The position numbers and the translations under genes are program-made. This document shows positions 8,623 through 18,300 of a DNA stretch of 64,000 nt, in pieces. Positions within the stretch are counted from its first letter, which is position 1; each line of letters starts with the position of its first letter. The notes beneath the pieces are model-generated. The model saw nothing but the letters and a program-made list of their open reading frames with translations, had not been told where the DNA came from and did no database searches. Origin of the DNA: Pelagibacterium halotolerans B2 (GTDB lineage: Bacteria > Pseudomonadota > Alphaproteobacteria > Rhizobiales > Devosiaceae); the NCBI RefSeq assembly GCF_000230555.1, contig NC_016078.1, positions 2,542,001 through 2,606,000 on the forward strand. The letters are read 5' to 3'.

Positions 8623-9264
8623 CTAAGCCCCCAGATCAATGAGCGCATCGCGGTCGAGCAACACGATTTCGCGCGCGCCGACAAGTCGGATCAGCTTGAG
8701 TGCCTGCAGCCGGTGCATCGCCCGCGATACGGTTTCCAGCGTCAACCCCAGATGGTCGGCGATATCGCACCGTGACATAGGAAGGCGGGCTCTTGGACCG
8801 TCGACGCCCCGCCGGTCGGCGATGCCCACGAGGAATGCTGCCACCCTTTCGATTGCATTCTGTGTCCCCAGAATGAGAAGGTGCTGGTGGATGCTCTCGA
8901 GATGGTCGAAAAGCATCTCGGCGATCCGCGGATTTGCCAGATCCCGGCCCTCCAGATGGAACGTCCGCGTGCCCGAATATTCCAGCGCTTCGGCATAGCA
9001 TTGACGCTCGGTCCCCGTTTCAAAACCGAACACTTCGCCGGCGAAATAAAAGCCGGTGACCAAGCGGCGCCCTTCAAGCGTTATCCGCGAAACCCGGACG
9101 CAACCGAACTCGACGATGTAGATGTCGCCCGCCTCGTCGCCTTGCGCATAAATGAGCTCTTTTTCCCGATGCCGTGCCGTGGCGCTCAGCCGGATACCTT
9201 CGAAAAATCGCGGATGGCCGGCTGCACCCGCCTGCGAACTGTGAAATTCCCTGTGTATAAACAT
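8623..9264 (-). CDS. fixK: FixK-type Crp/Fnr transcriptional regulator
   Basis: Encodes 213 residues from ATG 9264, preceded by GGGAGC; an ATG at 9279 would add five residues with a weaker ribosome site. There is a cyclic-nucleotide-binding-like barrel at about residues 20-120 (YAQGDEAGDIYIVEFGCVRV), a dimerisation helix, and a winged helix at about 150-205. The recognition helix LTLETVSRAMHRL carries the E-x-x-S-R of the FNR/FixK class, which reads TTGAT-type half sites. The N-terminus lacks the cysteine cluster of FNR, so it should not bind an Fe-S cluster and probably depends on FixLJ for oxygen control. TTGAY-N4-RTCAA boxes occur in the neighbouring exopolysaccharide locus. Confidence 0.88.
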   Translation of the reverse strand: MFIHREFHSSQAGAAGHPRFFEGIRLSATARHREKELIYAQGDEAGDIYIVEFGCVRVSRITLEGRRLVTGFYFAGEVFGFETGTERQCYAEALEYSGTRTFHLEGRDLANPRIAEMLFDHLESIHQHLLILGTQNAIERVAAFLVGIADRRGVDGPRARLPMSRCDIADHLGLTLETVSRAMHRLQALKLIRLVGAREIVLLDRDALIDLGA

Positions 9265-9374
9265 TTGCGATGCTCCCATATTTTTTCTTATTTATGGGCG
9301 TTTAACTTTTGTTAAGAAATTCCGTTTCTCCCACTAGTGTTTGTACGATATTGACTCTCGCACCCAATTTGCCA

Positions 9375-9899
9375 TCAGGAGTTGTTTTCAAGCCCCGCCA
9401 CTCGTCTTTCCAATCGCTTGGCGCGCGCAGCCAGAGCTTCATATTGCGCGGCAATCAATTCGCGCTCCTTTTGCGCTTCAAACAGGGCAAGTTCGGAGCG
9501 CTGCAACAGCCGGCGATGGCCGTCTGAAACGACCCCGACAAGAACGGCGATGATCAGCCAGGCCAAAGGCGTGGTCCAGACTGCCGCCAGATATTCGAAA
9601 TAGCCCTCACCCACCACCCTTTGGGGCAACATGCCGCCCAGAAGGGCAAGCGCCGTGGCCATGACGGCAGTCATGATCCCGCCCAGCGCTCCGTACTGTG
9701 CCGCCATCAGCGCAACCGCCAGGACCAGCGGGTGGATGGGCAGGACGCCAAGATCGAACAGCCCCAGCCGCTCGATGGCAAATACCCCACCGATCAGCAC
9801 GGCGCCCTCGACGACGCCGACCCATTGATTTGAGGAGCCGGGGGCCCTCTCCCCAAGCAAAATCCTGGGAACCACGCGTTTGGGAGCATGCACGTTCAC
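9375..9899 (-). CDS. PelD-like membrane protein lacking GAF/GGDEF domains
   Basis: Encodes 174 residues starting at GTG 9899 (AGGGGAT 8 bases upstream). Four predicted membrane helices (about residues 27-45, 55-70, 73-92 and 103-125) include AVALMAAQYGALGG. They are followed by a charged, probably coiled-coil helix (RRLLQRSELALFEAQKEREL to the end). This matches the membrane region plus linker helix of PelD, the inner-membrane c-di-GMP receptor of Pel exopolysaccharide synthesis, but the protein stops where the GAF and degenerate GGDEF domains would begin. Only 110 bases remain before fixK, so they are not hidden in another frame. It is the last gene of the pelE-like/pelF/pelG operon, 39 bases after pelG. 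Confidence 0.65.
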   Translation of the reverse strand: MNVHAPKRVVPRILLGERAPGSSNQWVGVVEGAVLIGGVFAIERLGLFDLGVLPIHPLVLAVALMAAQYGALGGIMTAVMATALALLGGMLPQRVVGEGYFEYLAAVWTTPLAWLIIAVLVGVVSDGHRRLLQRSELALFEAQKERELIAAQYEALAARAKRLERRVAGLENNS

Positions 9900-9938
9900 G
9901 ATTGTTATCCCCTGATTCCCGGCGCCGTAATGCAGGGT

Positions 9939-11333
9939 TCAGCCTGCCACCGCCGGGTTGTTGTCGACGAATGTGAGCCTGTTCATCACCTTGAGTGTGT
10001 TGACCATGACCCCATAGGCAAGGATTGCGGCAGCGCCCGTGGCGATGACATAGCCCAGTCCCAGGGCATCGGGATTGGCGAGCAGGACGTAGGTGAGCCC
10101 GCCATTGAGCACGAGGAAGACGGCCTGGAGGAAGAAATAGGCGCGTGCGTATTGCACGAACAAAATAACCCCCACGCAGGCAAGAAACAGGAAATGGAAC
10201 GCCGCGCCGATCAGCGCCAGCCGCAAAACCTGCAGCGTTTCGAGCCCCATCCCCAAAAGACTGACGATCCAGGGTCCCGCCAGCGCCAGAACGAGGCTGA
10301 TGGCAATCTGGACCACGAAGGCCGAAAAGATCGTATTGGTTGTCTGCCAGGTGATGGCCGTGCGCTGTGCGTCGATATGGCGAAGCGTGCCACCCGAATG
10401 CACGATGTCGCGGTATTTGCGATAGGCGGTGAAAAAATCGGTTTCCAGCCAGATCGAAACCACGCTCATCAGCGGCACGATCGAAAGATAGGCGATAAAC
10501 ATCGGCACGTCGTAACGAGGAGCGTGAATGAGCCCGTGCGCTATGGCCGTCCCCTCATAGGATTGCCAGACCACCAGCTTGTCGATCCAGACCGCCAGCG
10601 CGCTCGAAAGACCGGCGATAACGAAGGTGCGTGAGCGCATCGGATGGGCGATCAATGCCCCAATGCCGTCCGTCAGCCGATACACTCGTCCCGGAAAGGT
10701 CTGGATGATCAGCCCGTGCAGAATTGAAAAGGCCAGAAACAGCCCGGCTCCGAACCCGGTAAGCAGTCCAGCAACCCCATAGCCGAGGCTTGCCAGCGAG
10801 AGGCCAAGCACGACCGATACGCTCAGTCCCATGGTGAAGCCGGTGGTCACGATCGTATATTGGCGGATCGCCGCGACCATCGACATTGTCAGCCACAGCA
10901 GCGACACCTGCAGCACACAGAAAGTCGCGGCGGTTGCCGTGGGCATGTCCAGGCCGATGATGACGGCGAAAAGCAGCCAGGCGAGCACGACGGTAACCAG
11001 CGCCGTAACCCCCAATGCGCCGGCATAAATCCCGTGAACCCGGTCGAAACGGCGCTCGAACAGCTCGGCGGAAACACGCAGGTTGAGCTCGAGCGCGATG
11101 GGTGCCGTCACCACAAGGGAAAGAGCAAAGCAATAGATGACGAGAACGCGGAACGTCGTCGTCATCTCTGCGCCCACCAGCGGCACGCCGAGCCAGGAAA
11201 TCAGCGCCAGCCCGATCATTATCACGATCCACGGCCCCGCCGTGATCATGATGGCATGGCCCGTGGCAATTGAATGTCCGGCCAGATTGTTCTGGCTGCG
11301 CAGTTTCGAGAGGGCAAATCCGATTCCGGCCAT
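9939..11333 (-). CDS. pelG: PelG, Wzx-like membrane protein of Pel polysaccharide export
   Basis: Encodes 464 residues from ATG 11333, giving the typical PelG opening MAGIGFALSKL; the start lies one base after the pelF stop, so the two are coupled. The length fits the family. About 12 membrane helices run through the protein (ITAGPWIVIMIGLALISWLG, FVIAGLSSALAVWIDKLVVW and others), as in the MOP/Wzx flippase superfamily. PelG forms the inner-membrane complex that, with PelF, PelD and PelE, polymerises and translocates Pel, a GalNAc/GalN-rich polymer. No defect is visible. Confidence 0.93.
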   Translation of the reverse strand: MAGIGFALSKLRSQNNLAGHSIATGHAIMITAGPWIVIMIGLALISWLGVPLVGAEMTTTFRVLVIYCFALSLVVTAPIALELNLRVSAELFERRFDRVHGIYAGALGVTALVTVVLAWLLFAVIIGLDMPTATAATFCVLQVSLLWLTMSMVAAIRQYTIVTTGFTMGLSVSVVLGLSLASLGYGVAGLLTGFGAGLFLAFSILHGLIIQTFPGRVYRLTDGIGALIAHPMRSRTFVIAGLSSALAVWIDKLVVWQSYEGTAIAHGLIHAPRYDVPMFIAYLSIVPLMSVVSIWLETDFFTAYRKYRDIVHSGGTLRHIDAQRTAITWQTTNTIFSAFVVQIAISLVLALAGPWIVSLLGMGLETLQVLRLALIGAAFHFLFLACVGVILFVQYARAYFFLQAVFLVLNGGLTYVLLANPDALGLGYVIATGAAAILAYGVMVNTLKVMNRLTFVDNNPAVAG

Positions 11334-11334
11334 T

Positions 11335-12864
11335 TCAGACCTCACGCGTTGCGATTGAACAAAGGTGCCGGCTGTAGAGCCGCGTGTAAGCCGCAGCGAT
11401 AGTGTCCGAACGGTATTGGATCCGGACCTTGGACCGCAACGCAGCCCCCATGCGCTTGCGTTCAAGGGGCGTGTTGAGCATCTGCACCGCCGCCGAGACC
11501 AGCGCGCTCACATCGCCCACCGGGGCAACCATGCCGCCGATGCCGGCGACTGCGGCCTGCCCCGGACTGCCAGGGCACCCCAGGATTTCCCTGCAGGCGC
11601 CGACATCTGTCGCAATGCACGGAACCCCCGAAGCACCCGCTTCCAGAATGACCAGCGGCAACGCCTCGGAGATCGATGTAAGCATCAGGACGTCGATCTC
11701 GGCCATGTAGTCGCGCACATCGACCGGACCGGTAAAGGTGATGATATCGCCAAGCCCGCGTTCGTTGACCGCATCGATGCAGCTTTGGGCATATTCGGGG
11801 TCCTCATCCATCGGTCCGATGATAAGCGCCCTGAAATCTCGCACCTTGGACGCTGTTCTCTCGGCAACATCGATGAATGTCTGGACATCCTTGATCGGGG
11901 TGACCCGGCCGATGAATGCCAGCGTCGGGCGTTCGCAAACCCGGTCGGGAAGCGTGCTGAAGCGGTCCACGTCAACCCCGTTCGGCACCACGGTGAGCTT
12001 GCGGCTGTCGGCGCCCAGCGCCTGCTGGAAGGCATTGTTGTCGCCATAAAGGGCGATAACATCGTCCGCGGCGCTATAGGCGATACGCGCAAAGCTCTCG
12101 AAGGCATCGGCCCAGAAATCGCGGACGTCGTGGCGCTCGTCTGTAAAATCGAGCCCGGTATCGATGCTGTTCTTGATCCAGTCGGCCATCAGGATTTCAA
12201 CACGCCGCTCGTTGGAATAGATTCCGTGCTCGGTGATCATCACCGGACGGCCCGTGTCATGAGCGGCACGCGCGGCCAGAAGACCGGCATAGCCCGTGGA
12301 AACCGAATGATAGAGCCGGGCGCTGGGAAGCGGGCTGACCAGTGTGCGCAAGAGCCCGCCGGCCAGCGCCCGCCACGCCCAGAAATAGGAAATGAACGCC
12401 GTCTGGGGCATGCGGGCATAGCCCGAAGAGAGAGCCTGCCAGGCCTGAGGGGAATCGAGCAGCGTTGTAACAGAGGGGCGCCGCCGCCCCGGACCGAGCT
12501 TTTCAAGCAACTCCTGAAATGCGTCCGAGTCACCGTGATCGAGAATTGCGTTGAGCGTATCGGCGTACCATTGCGGCGTCATAGCCGGCCAGGCGCGGCG
12601 CTGCCCCTTACCCCTGTCGTCGAGGTAAAGGTGGTGGACTGTCCTGAGATTGTCCGGACGCTGATAGCGCGGCTCGGCCTCGGGCATGCTCGGCAGAATG
12701 GCCAGCACCGAAAAGCTCAGCTCCGGATGGGTCCTGATAAGCCAGTCGATCCAGCTTGAAACCCCGCCCGAGACATAAGGATAGCACCCCTCGGCGATCA
12801 GGCATATGTCGGCTTCCGGTTCGACGTTGCGCCATCCGGGCACAAACCATGCGGGCATTTCCAT
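11335..12864 (-). CDS. pelF: PelF, GT4-family glycosyltransferase of Pel synthesis
   Basis: Encodes 509 residues, the usual PelF length. The N-terminus ADICLIAEGCYPYVSGGVSSW is the PelF-specific signature, followed by WIDWLIRTHPELSF. The C-terminal GT-B half has VPNGVDVDRF, IGRVTPIKDVQTFI and the E-x7-E donor-site region in SISEALPLVILEAGASGVP. PelF is the cytosolic polymerase using UDP-sugars, probably UDP-GalNAc. It starts 12 bases after the upstream membrane-protein gene and ends one base before pelG. Start 12864 has AGGGG 9 bases upstream; ATG 12858 is also possible. Confidence 0.95.
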   Translation of the reverse strand: MEMPAWFVPGWRNVEPEADICLIAEGCYPYVSGGVSSWIDWLIRTHPELSFSVLAILPSMPEAEPRYQRPDNLRTVHHLYLDDRGKGQRRAWPAMTPQWYADTLNAILDHGDSDAFQELLEKLGPGRRRPSVTTLLDSPQAWQALSSGYARMPQTAFISYFWAWRALAGGLLRTLVSPLPSARLYHSVSTGYAGLLAARAAHDTGRPVMITEHGIYSNERRVEILMADWIKNSIDTGLDFTDERHDVRDFWADAFESFARIAYSAADDVIALYGDNNAFQQALGADSRKLTVVPNGVDVDRFSTLPDRVCERPTLAFIGRVTPIKDVQTFIDVAERTASKVRDFRALIIGPMDEDPEYAQSCIDAVNERGLGDIITFTGPVDVRDYMAEIDVLMLTSISEALPLVILEAGASGVPCIATDVGACREILGCPGSPGQAAVAGIGGMVAPVGDVSALVSAAVQMLNTPLERKRMGAALRSKVRIQYRSDTIAAAYTRLYSRHLCSIATREV

Positions 12865-12876
12865 GGCGTTCAGCCC

Positions 12877-13578
12877 CTATGCTGCCGGTGTCGCGGAATC
12901 ATTGGCGGGCGTGGCAATGCTCGCCTGGTGACGATGCCCCGCACTGGTGCGGACCTTGGAGCGGAACAGCGCCGAGACGGCTGCGGCCTGAACGCGCACA
13001 CGCTGGTCGCGGCTGCGCAGGGCCTTTTCGATCAGATTGACGCCTCCGGTCGGTCCGTCGGCGACGATCGAGGCAAAGAGCGCCTGCTTTTCGCGCATCG
13101 AGCCCGACGTAATCAGCCTGTCCACCGATTTTGGAAGTCGTGCCGCGGGCCGGACCACCTGGTCGTCGCGAATACGGTCCGCCAGCGTCACGGCGGCCTG
13201 CGGCAGCGGGGCAATGGTGTTGTACCAGCGTTCGAGCTGCTCGACGCGGGTGCGCGAGGAAAGGTGTTCGTCGATCATCGCCGAAGCCGCTCCGAACGGG
13301 CCGGCAACAAGCACCTGAAGCGCGAACGATTGCAAGTCGCCCGAGTAGATACCGGCGCGCTCGGCCACCAGGATGGTTCCGAGCAGCACGGCGCAATAGG
13401 CAAGATGCAGCGCCAGCGCTGTTCCCAGATCGATATGCCCGAGAACGAGGAAGGCAATTCCGACAACTTCGGTCGCAAAAACCAGGGATTTGAATGCGGT
13501 GAAAATGGCCCGGACCGCCGGTTTGGCGGGATGACTGGCCGATTGTGCTCGGGAAGGAATCTTTATGGACAGTGCCAT
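12877..13578 (-). CDS. Membrane protein of the pel operon (PelE candidate)
   Basis: Encodes 233 residues from ATG 13578, which has AGGGGGT 8 bases upstream. Hydrophobic segments at about residues 28-95 (LVFATEVVGIAFLVLGHI, LAYCAVLLGTILVAERA, LQVLVAGPFGAASAM) are followed by a soluble helical half ending in RSRDQRVRVQAAAVSALFRSK, which resembles a HEAT-like repeat. It is the first gene of the operon with pelF, pelG and the PelD-like gene. I do not recognise a named family. Position and build (membrane helices plus helical repeats) make it a candidate for the PelE role in the synthase complex, although the TPR protein at 14649-15326 competes for that role. Confidence 0.7.
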   Translation of the reverse strand: MALSIKIPSRAQSASHPAKPAVRAIFTAFKSLVFATEVVGIAFLVLGHIDLGTALALHLAYCAVLLGTILVAERAGIYSGDLQSFALQVLVAGPFGAASAMIDEHLSSRTRVEQLERWYNTIAPLPQAAVTLADRIRDDQVVRPAARLPKSVDRLITSGSMREKQALFASIVADGPTGGVNLIEKALRSRDQRVRVQAAAVSALFRSKVRTSAGHRHQASIATPANDSATPAA

Positions 13579-13638
13579 GATGGCCACCCCCTGCTGTTCT
13601 GTGTTCGCGGGTGCGAACGCCTTGTCTCGATGGGGTCG

Positions 13639-13644
13639 ATAATG
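13639..13644 (-). promoter_or_regulatory. Candidate -10 box of the pelE-like/pelF/pelG operon
   Basis: CATTAT on the minus strand. It places the transcription start near 13632, about 41.5 bases from the centre of the FNR/FixK-type box at 13667-13680, the spacing of a class II FNR-type promoter. Confidence 0.5.
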
Positions 13645-13666
13645 TCGGCTCCAAGCAGGCCGCGAG

Positions 13667-13680
13667 TTGATCAATGTCAA
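13667..13680. promoter_or_regulatory. FNR/FixK-type box between divergent pel operons
   Basis: TTGATCAATGTCAA matches TTGAT-N4-ATCAA with one difference. It lies in the 175-base gap between the pelE-like operon (minus) and the GH114/RTX operon (plus). On each side a -10-like hexamer (CATTAT minus, CATAGT plus) lies where a -41.5 activator site would require, so one box could drive both promoters. The adjacent fixK-type gene has the matching E-x-x-S-R recognition helix. Confidence 0.65.
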
Positions 13681-13700
13681 CATTGCGAATGGGCTGCCCC

Positions 13701-13706
13701 CATAGT
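13701..13706 (+). promoter_or_regulatory. Candidate -10 box of the GH114/RTX operon
   Basis: CATAGT, placing the transcription start near 13713-13715, about 40 bases from the centre of the FixK-type box. No -35 is needed for a class II FNR-type promoter. Confidence 0.45.
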
Positions 13707-13753
13707 GTCCAGTTCATCCGATGCAATTATCGGAGGGAATGGAGACCCGTGAC

Positions 13754-14665
13754 ATGGGGATACGTTCGGCCGGGCTGGCAGCAGTCCTGACCGCATTTCC
13801 GCTTATGCTCTCGGCTCAGGCCGTCGGCGCAGCCGCCTCGGCGCTGGCCGGAGTTCGCTCATGGAGCTATCAGCTCCAGGCGATCGATTTGCGTGCCCTT
13901 GCCGCCACCGATTCCGATCTCATAGTCATTGACTATTCGCGCAACGGTACGCAGGCCGGCGCCTTCTCCGCGTCCGAAATCGCCGCCCTCAAGACCGCGC
14001 CGGACGGGTCGCGACGCTTTGTGCTCTCCTATCTCTCGATTGGCGAAGCCGAAGACTACCGGTTTTACTGGCAGGACGACTGGGCCCGAAACCGCCCACC
14101 CTGGCTGTTCGGCGAAAATCCCGAATGGGATGGAAACTACGATATCCGCTTTTGGGACCCCGGCTGGCAGGCAATCATTTTCGGGCAGCCTTCGAGCTAT
14201 CTCGATCGGATCGTCGCCGCCGGCTTCGACGGGGTTTATCTCGACCGGGTCGACGCATTCGAACGGCGTGACCCCCAGCTCGACGCAGCCCGTCGCAAAT
14301 CGGCGATGGTGAGTTTCGTCAACGCCCTCGCCGCCTATGCCCGCTCCCGGTCGCCCGGCTTCCTGGTCGTTCCCCAGAACGGTGAGGAACTGTTGAGTGA
14401 TCCGTCATACCGCCGGACCATCGACGGCTTCGCCAAGGAGGACCTGCTGTTTGGCGCCGAACACGATCAGCAGCGCAACAGCCTCGGCACGCTGCGGGCC
14501 TCGCTCGAGCTGATCGAGCGCCTCACCGCCGAAGGCAAACCGGTGTTTCTAGCCGAATATCTCAGGGCATCGTCCGATATCGCCCAGGCTCACGAGGACG
14601 CCGAAACGCTCGGCGTATTGATGTTTATCGGCGACAGGGAGCTCGACAATGCCAGCTCTCGCTGA
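13754..14665 (+). CDS. GH114-family glycoside hydrolase (endo-alpha-1,4-polygalactosaminidase-like), exported
   Basis: Encodes 303 residues from ATG 13754 (GGAG 9 bases upstream; in-frame ATGs at 13721 and 13739 sit too close to or before the ribosome site). A Sec signal peptide (GLAAVLTAFPLMLSAQAVGA) is followed by a TIM-barrel with GH114 motifs: LIVIDYSRNG, SYLSIGEAEDYRFYW, FWDPGWQ, GFDGVYLDRVDAF and VVPQNGE. This domain is normally the N-terminal hydrolase part of PelA, and occurs free in the Aspergillus galactosaminogalactan cluster as Ega3. It probably trims de-acetylated Pel in the periplasm. It overlaps the next gene by 17 bases and heads the operon with the RTX deacetylase. Confidence 0.88.
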   Translation: MGIRSAGLAAVLTAFPLMLSAQAVGAAASALAGVRSWSYQLQAIDLRALAATDSDLIVIDYSRNGTQAGAFSASEIAALKTAPDGSRRFVLSYLSIGEAEDYRFYWQDDWARNRPPWLFGENPEWDGNYDIRFWDPGWQAIIFGQPSSYLDRIVAAGFDGVYLDRVDAFERRDPQLDAARRKSAMVSFVNALAAYARSRSPGFLVVPQNGEELLSDPSYRRTIDGFAKEDLLFGAEHDQQRNSLGTLRASLELIERLTAEGKPVFLAEYLRASSDIAQAHEDAETLGVLMFIGDRELDNASSR

Positions 14666-15326
14666 TCATGGCGCACCGAGCCGGCCCGTCTGGTATTCGG
14701 AGCTCGCTCCTCAAACCTTCATGTCGCACATGGAGTCGCCCGAACGCACGAGGATTTTCGTTGCGATCATCGTTGTGGTCACCATCGTTGCGGCCATCGC
14801 CATGCTGCCCAACACAGAGGAGAAGGCCCAGGTTCTCCTCTCCCAGGGGCGGGTTGAGGAAGCCATGGAACTCTATGAGACCAAGCGCGAAACGGCCCAG
14901 CTCAATCCCTTCGAGGCCTATTCGCTGGCCGGTCTCTATCTGGCGCACGGTAGAAACGGTCCGCTGACGCACCTTCTGGAGGACGAGATCGCCATCCGTC
15001 CGCAAAGTGACTGGGCGCGCCCAATGCTTGTCGAGCGCTATCGGGCAGACAGGTCCTACGGCAATGAGGCCCGCATCCTCACGCAGATCTTCGCGCGCAC
15101 GCCCACCGCCGCCGATTATCGCCGGCTCATCGCTCTCTACAGGCTCGAAGGCGACAGGATCGGCGAGCGCGCCACCATCGAACTGGGGCGCGCCAACGGA
15201 TTGGCCAGTGAACACGATCTTGCCCGGCTCGAACGCCTCAAATCCACCCCTGTGTTGGATGGGATTGCCCAATGGCACTCGTCCGAACCGGTCGACATCC
15301 CTTCTGAACAGGAGACACCCCGATGA
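14649..15326 (+). CDS. Membrane-anchored TPR-like protein (PelE/PelB-like helper)
   Basis: Encodes 225 residues from ATG 14649 (GGGAG 7 bases upstream), overlapping the GH114 gene by 17 bases. One membrane helix (about residues 36-54, RIFVAIIVVVTIVAAIAML) is followed by helical TPR-like repeats (LSQGRVEEAMELYETKRE, YSLAGLYLAHGR, RRLIALYRLEGDR). In classical pel operons TPR helices occur in PelE (inner membrane) and PelB (periplasm to outer membrane); neither is otherwise obvious here, and this protein may serve such a scaffold role. Its stop overlaps the start of the giant RTX gene (ATGA at 15323-15326). The function is inferred from context only. Confidence 0.65.
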   Translation: MPALADHGAPSRPVWYSELAPQTFMSHMESPERTRIFVAIIVVVTIVAAIAMLPNTEEKAQVLLSQGRVEEAMELYETKRETAQLNPFEAYSLAGLYLAHGRNGPLTHLLEDEIAIRPQSDWARPMLVERYRADRSYGNEARILTQIFARTPTAADYRRLIALYRLEGDRIGERATIELGRANGLASEHDLARLERLKSTPVLDGIAQWHSSEPVDIPSEQETPR

Positions 15327-18300
15327 CCATCATCCTTGACGGAAACCTCACAGACTGGTCGCCCGCAGACCGGCTTGAGCGGCCCGAAACCCTGGTCGAC
15401 GGCTATGCACTCTATGGACGGTACGAGGATGGGGCATATCTCATCGCGCTGGAAAGCGCGGTTCCGATCGGGCCAACCACCACCTTCTGGCTCAACACCG
15501 ATGCCGACGGCGAAACCGGGCACAAGGTCTGGGACTGGGCAGTGGGTGCCGAGTTCAACATCAATTTCGGCGATGACGGGGTCGCCCGGCTCTATTCGGG
15601 CTCGGAAGGAGCCACACTGGTCGCAGAGATCGAATATGTGATCGGCGAGGGGGGGACGACGCTGGAAATGAGACTGCCGCAGGCGCTGGTCGGACTCGCT
15701 GTGACCTCGCTCGCAGTCTATGCCGATATCAACAATTCGGTTTTTCTGCCAAACTCCTATGCCGAAGGCGGGTATCTGATCACCCAGCCATCCCCCAGCT
15801 CGTTTGACGGTCTGTTGACCGAATGGACCGAGGATCAGCGCCTCGAAACCCCCGGCACCGGCGTCGATGGCTATGAACTTTATGGCCGGGTCGATACCGA
15901 GGCCTTTGTCGTCGCGCTCAAGAGCGCCCAGCCGATCGGTCCCAACACGACCTTCTGGATCAACACGGACGGCGACACCTCCACCGGCCATCAGATATGG
16001 GGTTGGGCCGGAGGGGCCGAATTCAACATCAATATCGGTGCCGACGGTATCGCCCGGCTCTATTCGGGCGCGGCGGGCGAAACCTTCGTGGCCGATCTCG
16101 ATCACGCCTTCGGTCCGGATGGAACCACGCTTGAATTTGCGGTTCCAAAGGCCCTGCTGGGCACGGGCATTGAACAGGTCGCCGTGCTCGCAGACATCAA
16201 CGACGCGGTGTTTCTTCCGAGCAATTACGGTTTTGGCGGCTATACGATAGCGTTACCACCCGTCAGTGCTTTCGACGGAATTCTGAGCGAATGGACCCAG
16301 GACCAGCGCCTCGAAACCCCCACAACCCAGGTTGCCGGCTATGAACTCTACGGCACGGTGGCCAACGACGCCTATGTCATCGCGCTCAAGAGCGAGATCG
16401 ATATCGGGCCCAACACCACCTTCTGGATCAACACCGACGACGATACGTCCACCGGCCATCTGGTCTTCGGCTGGGCGACAGGCGCCGAGTTCAATGTCAA
16501 TATCGGCAGCGACGGCGTGGCGCGCCTCTACACCGGCGCCGCCGGAGAGAATCTGGTTGCCGAGATCGATTTCGCGCTCGGGCCCGACGGCCGGACCATG
16601 GAACTGGCCATTCCCAAATCGCTTCTGGGCGATGGCATAAACAAGATCGGACTGATGGCCGACGTCAACGATGTGGTGCACCTGCCTGCCGACTATACCC
16701 AGCCGGCCTATACGATCACCGACACTTCCGACCTGCCGCCAGGCTCGGGCTCCAATTACAAGATCGCCATCGTCTATTCCGAAACCACGGCCGGGGCCTA
16801 TTTCTCCGAAATGGCCTATTCCCAGCTCGTCATGGCCGCCCAGAGTCAGGCCATGGCCGCCGGCATTCCCTTCGATCTTATCGGCGAGGCCGACCTCACC
16901 GATCTTGAAGTGCTCGCGCAATACAAGGCACTGGTGTTCCCCTCGTTCCGCAACGCCCCGGACAATTTCGCCGATATCGCAGCGACGCTGAATCAGCTCG
17001 TTTACGATTACGATGTGCCCATCATCACGGCGGGCGACTTCATGACAAACGCCGCCGATGGCGAAGCTCTCACGGCAAATCCCTACGAGCGCATGCAGAC
17101 GCTTCTGGGGCTGTCCCGCACCGGCGGGGCCAGCGGCGTCGACGTCGAACTCGTCGCCGCCGGCGATCACGAGATCACATCCGGCTATGGCGGTGGATCG
17201 ATACACACCTATACCGGTGCCTCGACCTCATATTTCTCCGCGATAGCCGCCGGCACGGTAATTGCCCAGCAGATCGTCGACGGCACCAGCCACGATGCGG
17301 TTATCTCGACAACGACTGGCGGACGAAATGTCCACTTTGCGACCGACGGCATGCTGGCCGACAACAACCTTCTCGGCCAGGCACTGGACTGGGCGATCCA
17401 GCCCCTTGACGGTCCCAAGGTCTCCCTCTCGATGAGCCGGGACAGGGCCATCGTTGCCGCGCGCAACGACATGGACCAGTCCCAGGAAACATTCGATGTG
17501 GACGGCGGTATCTATGAAGCGATGCTGCCCATCCTCGAGCAATGGAAGACCGATTACAATTTCGTCGGCTCGCACTACATAAACGTGGGCCTCTACAGCC
17601 CCGACCAGGATACCAACTGGTTCATTTCTTCGGCCTACTACCAGCAACTCCTGGCGATGGGCAACGAAATCGGCTCGCACTCCTATACCCACCCCTTCGA
17701 CACCAACCTGTTGCTCCCCGACGAAGTCACTCAGGAAATCCTCGATCAGCGCATCGCGGGATACGCCGCGTTGCTCGATAACCCCTCGGCATGTTTCTGC
17801 CCCTATTGCATGCGTGAGGACGCCGATCAGTCGGTGATCGATGCGCTGGCAGCGATGAGCGTTACCGAAATCAACGCGACATTGCAGGCCGCCCTGGTTG
17901 CGCCGGACCCAATGGCTCTCGATCCGGTCTCCAAGGCCATTCTCGAGGCATCCTTCAAGTTCCAGTTCGAAACCTCTCGCCACGTCATCGAGGACAATCT
18001 GGAGATAGAAGTGGGTGGGGCCGCCGTGCCGGGTATGCCGGAATCGCTCGAAACCGCCCGTCAGATCATCCAGTATTACGACTATCTGACCGGCGGCGCT
18101 TCCATGGTCGGTGCCGGCTATCCCGGCGCCTTCGGCTATCTCTCGCCCACCGATGCCGGCAAGGTCTATATCGCGCCAAACATGAGTTTCGATTTCACCC
18201 TGCTCGCCTGGCTCGGTTTGACCGTCGAGGAGGCTGCGGCCAAGTGGATCGCCGAATTCAACGATCTGGCGATCAATTCCGATCTGCCGATCGTCGTCTG

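Noticed and set aside
9265..9374. FNR/FixK box for autoregulation of fixK
   Set aside because: The sequence TTGAC near 9350 has no matching half site at the right distance.
12899..13726. A 275-codon minus-strand frame overlapping the PelE candidate
   Set aside because: It lies in another frame of the same strand, is Arg/Gly-rich and has no hydrophobic pattern. The 233-residue frame with membrane helices and a ribosome site is the real gene.
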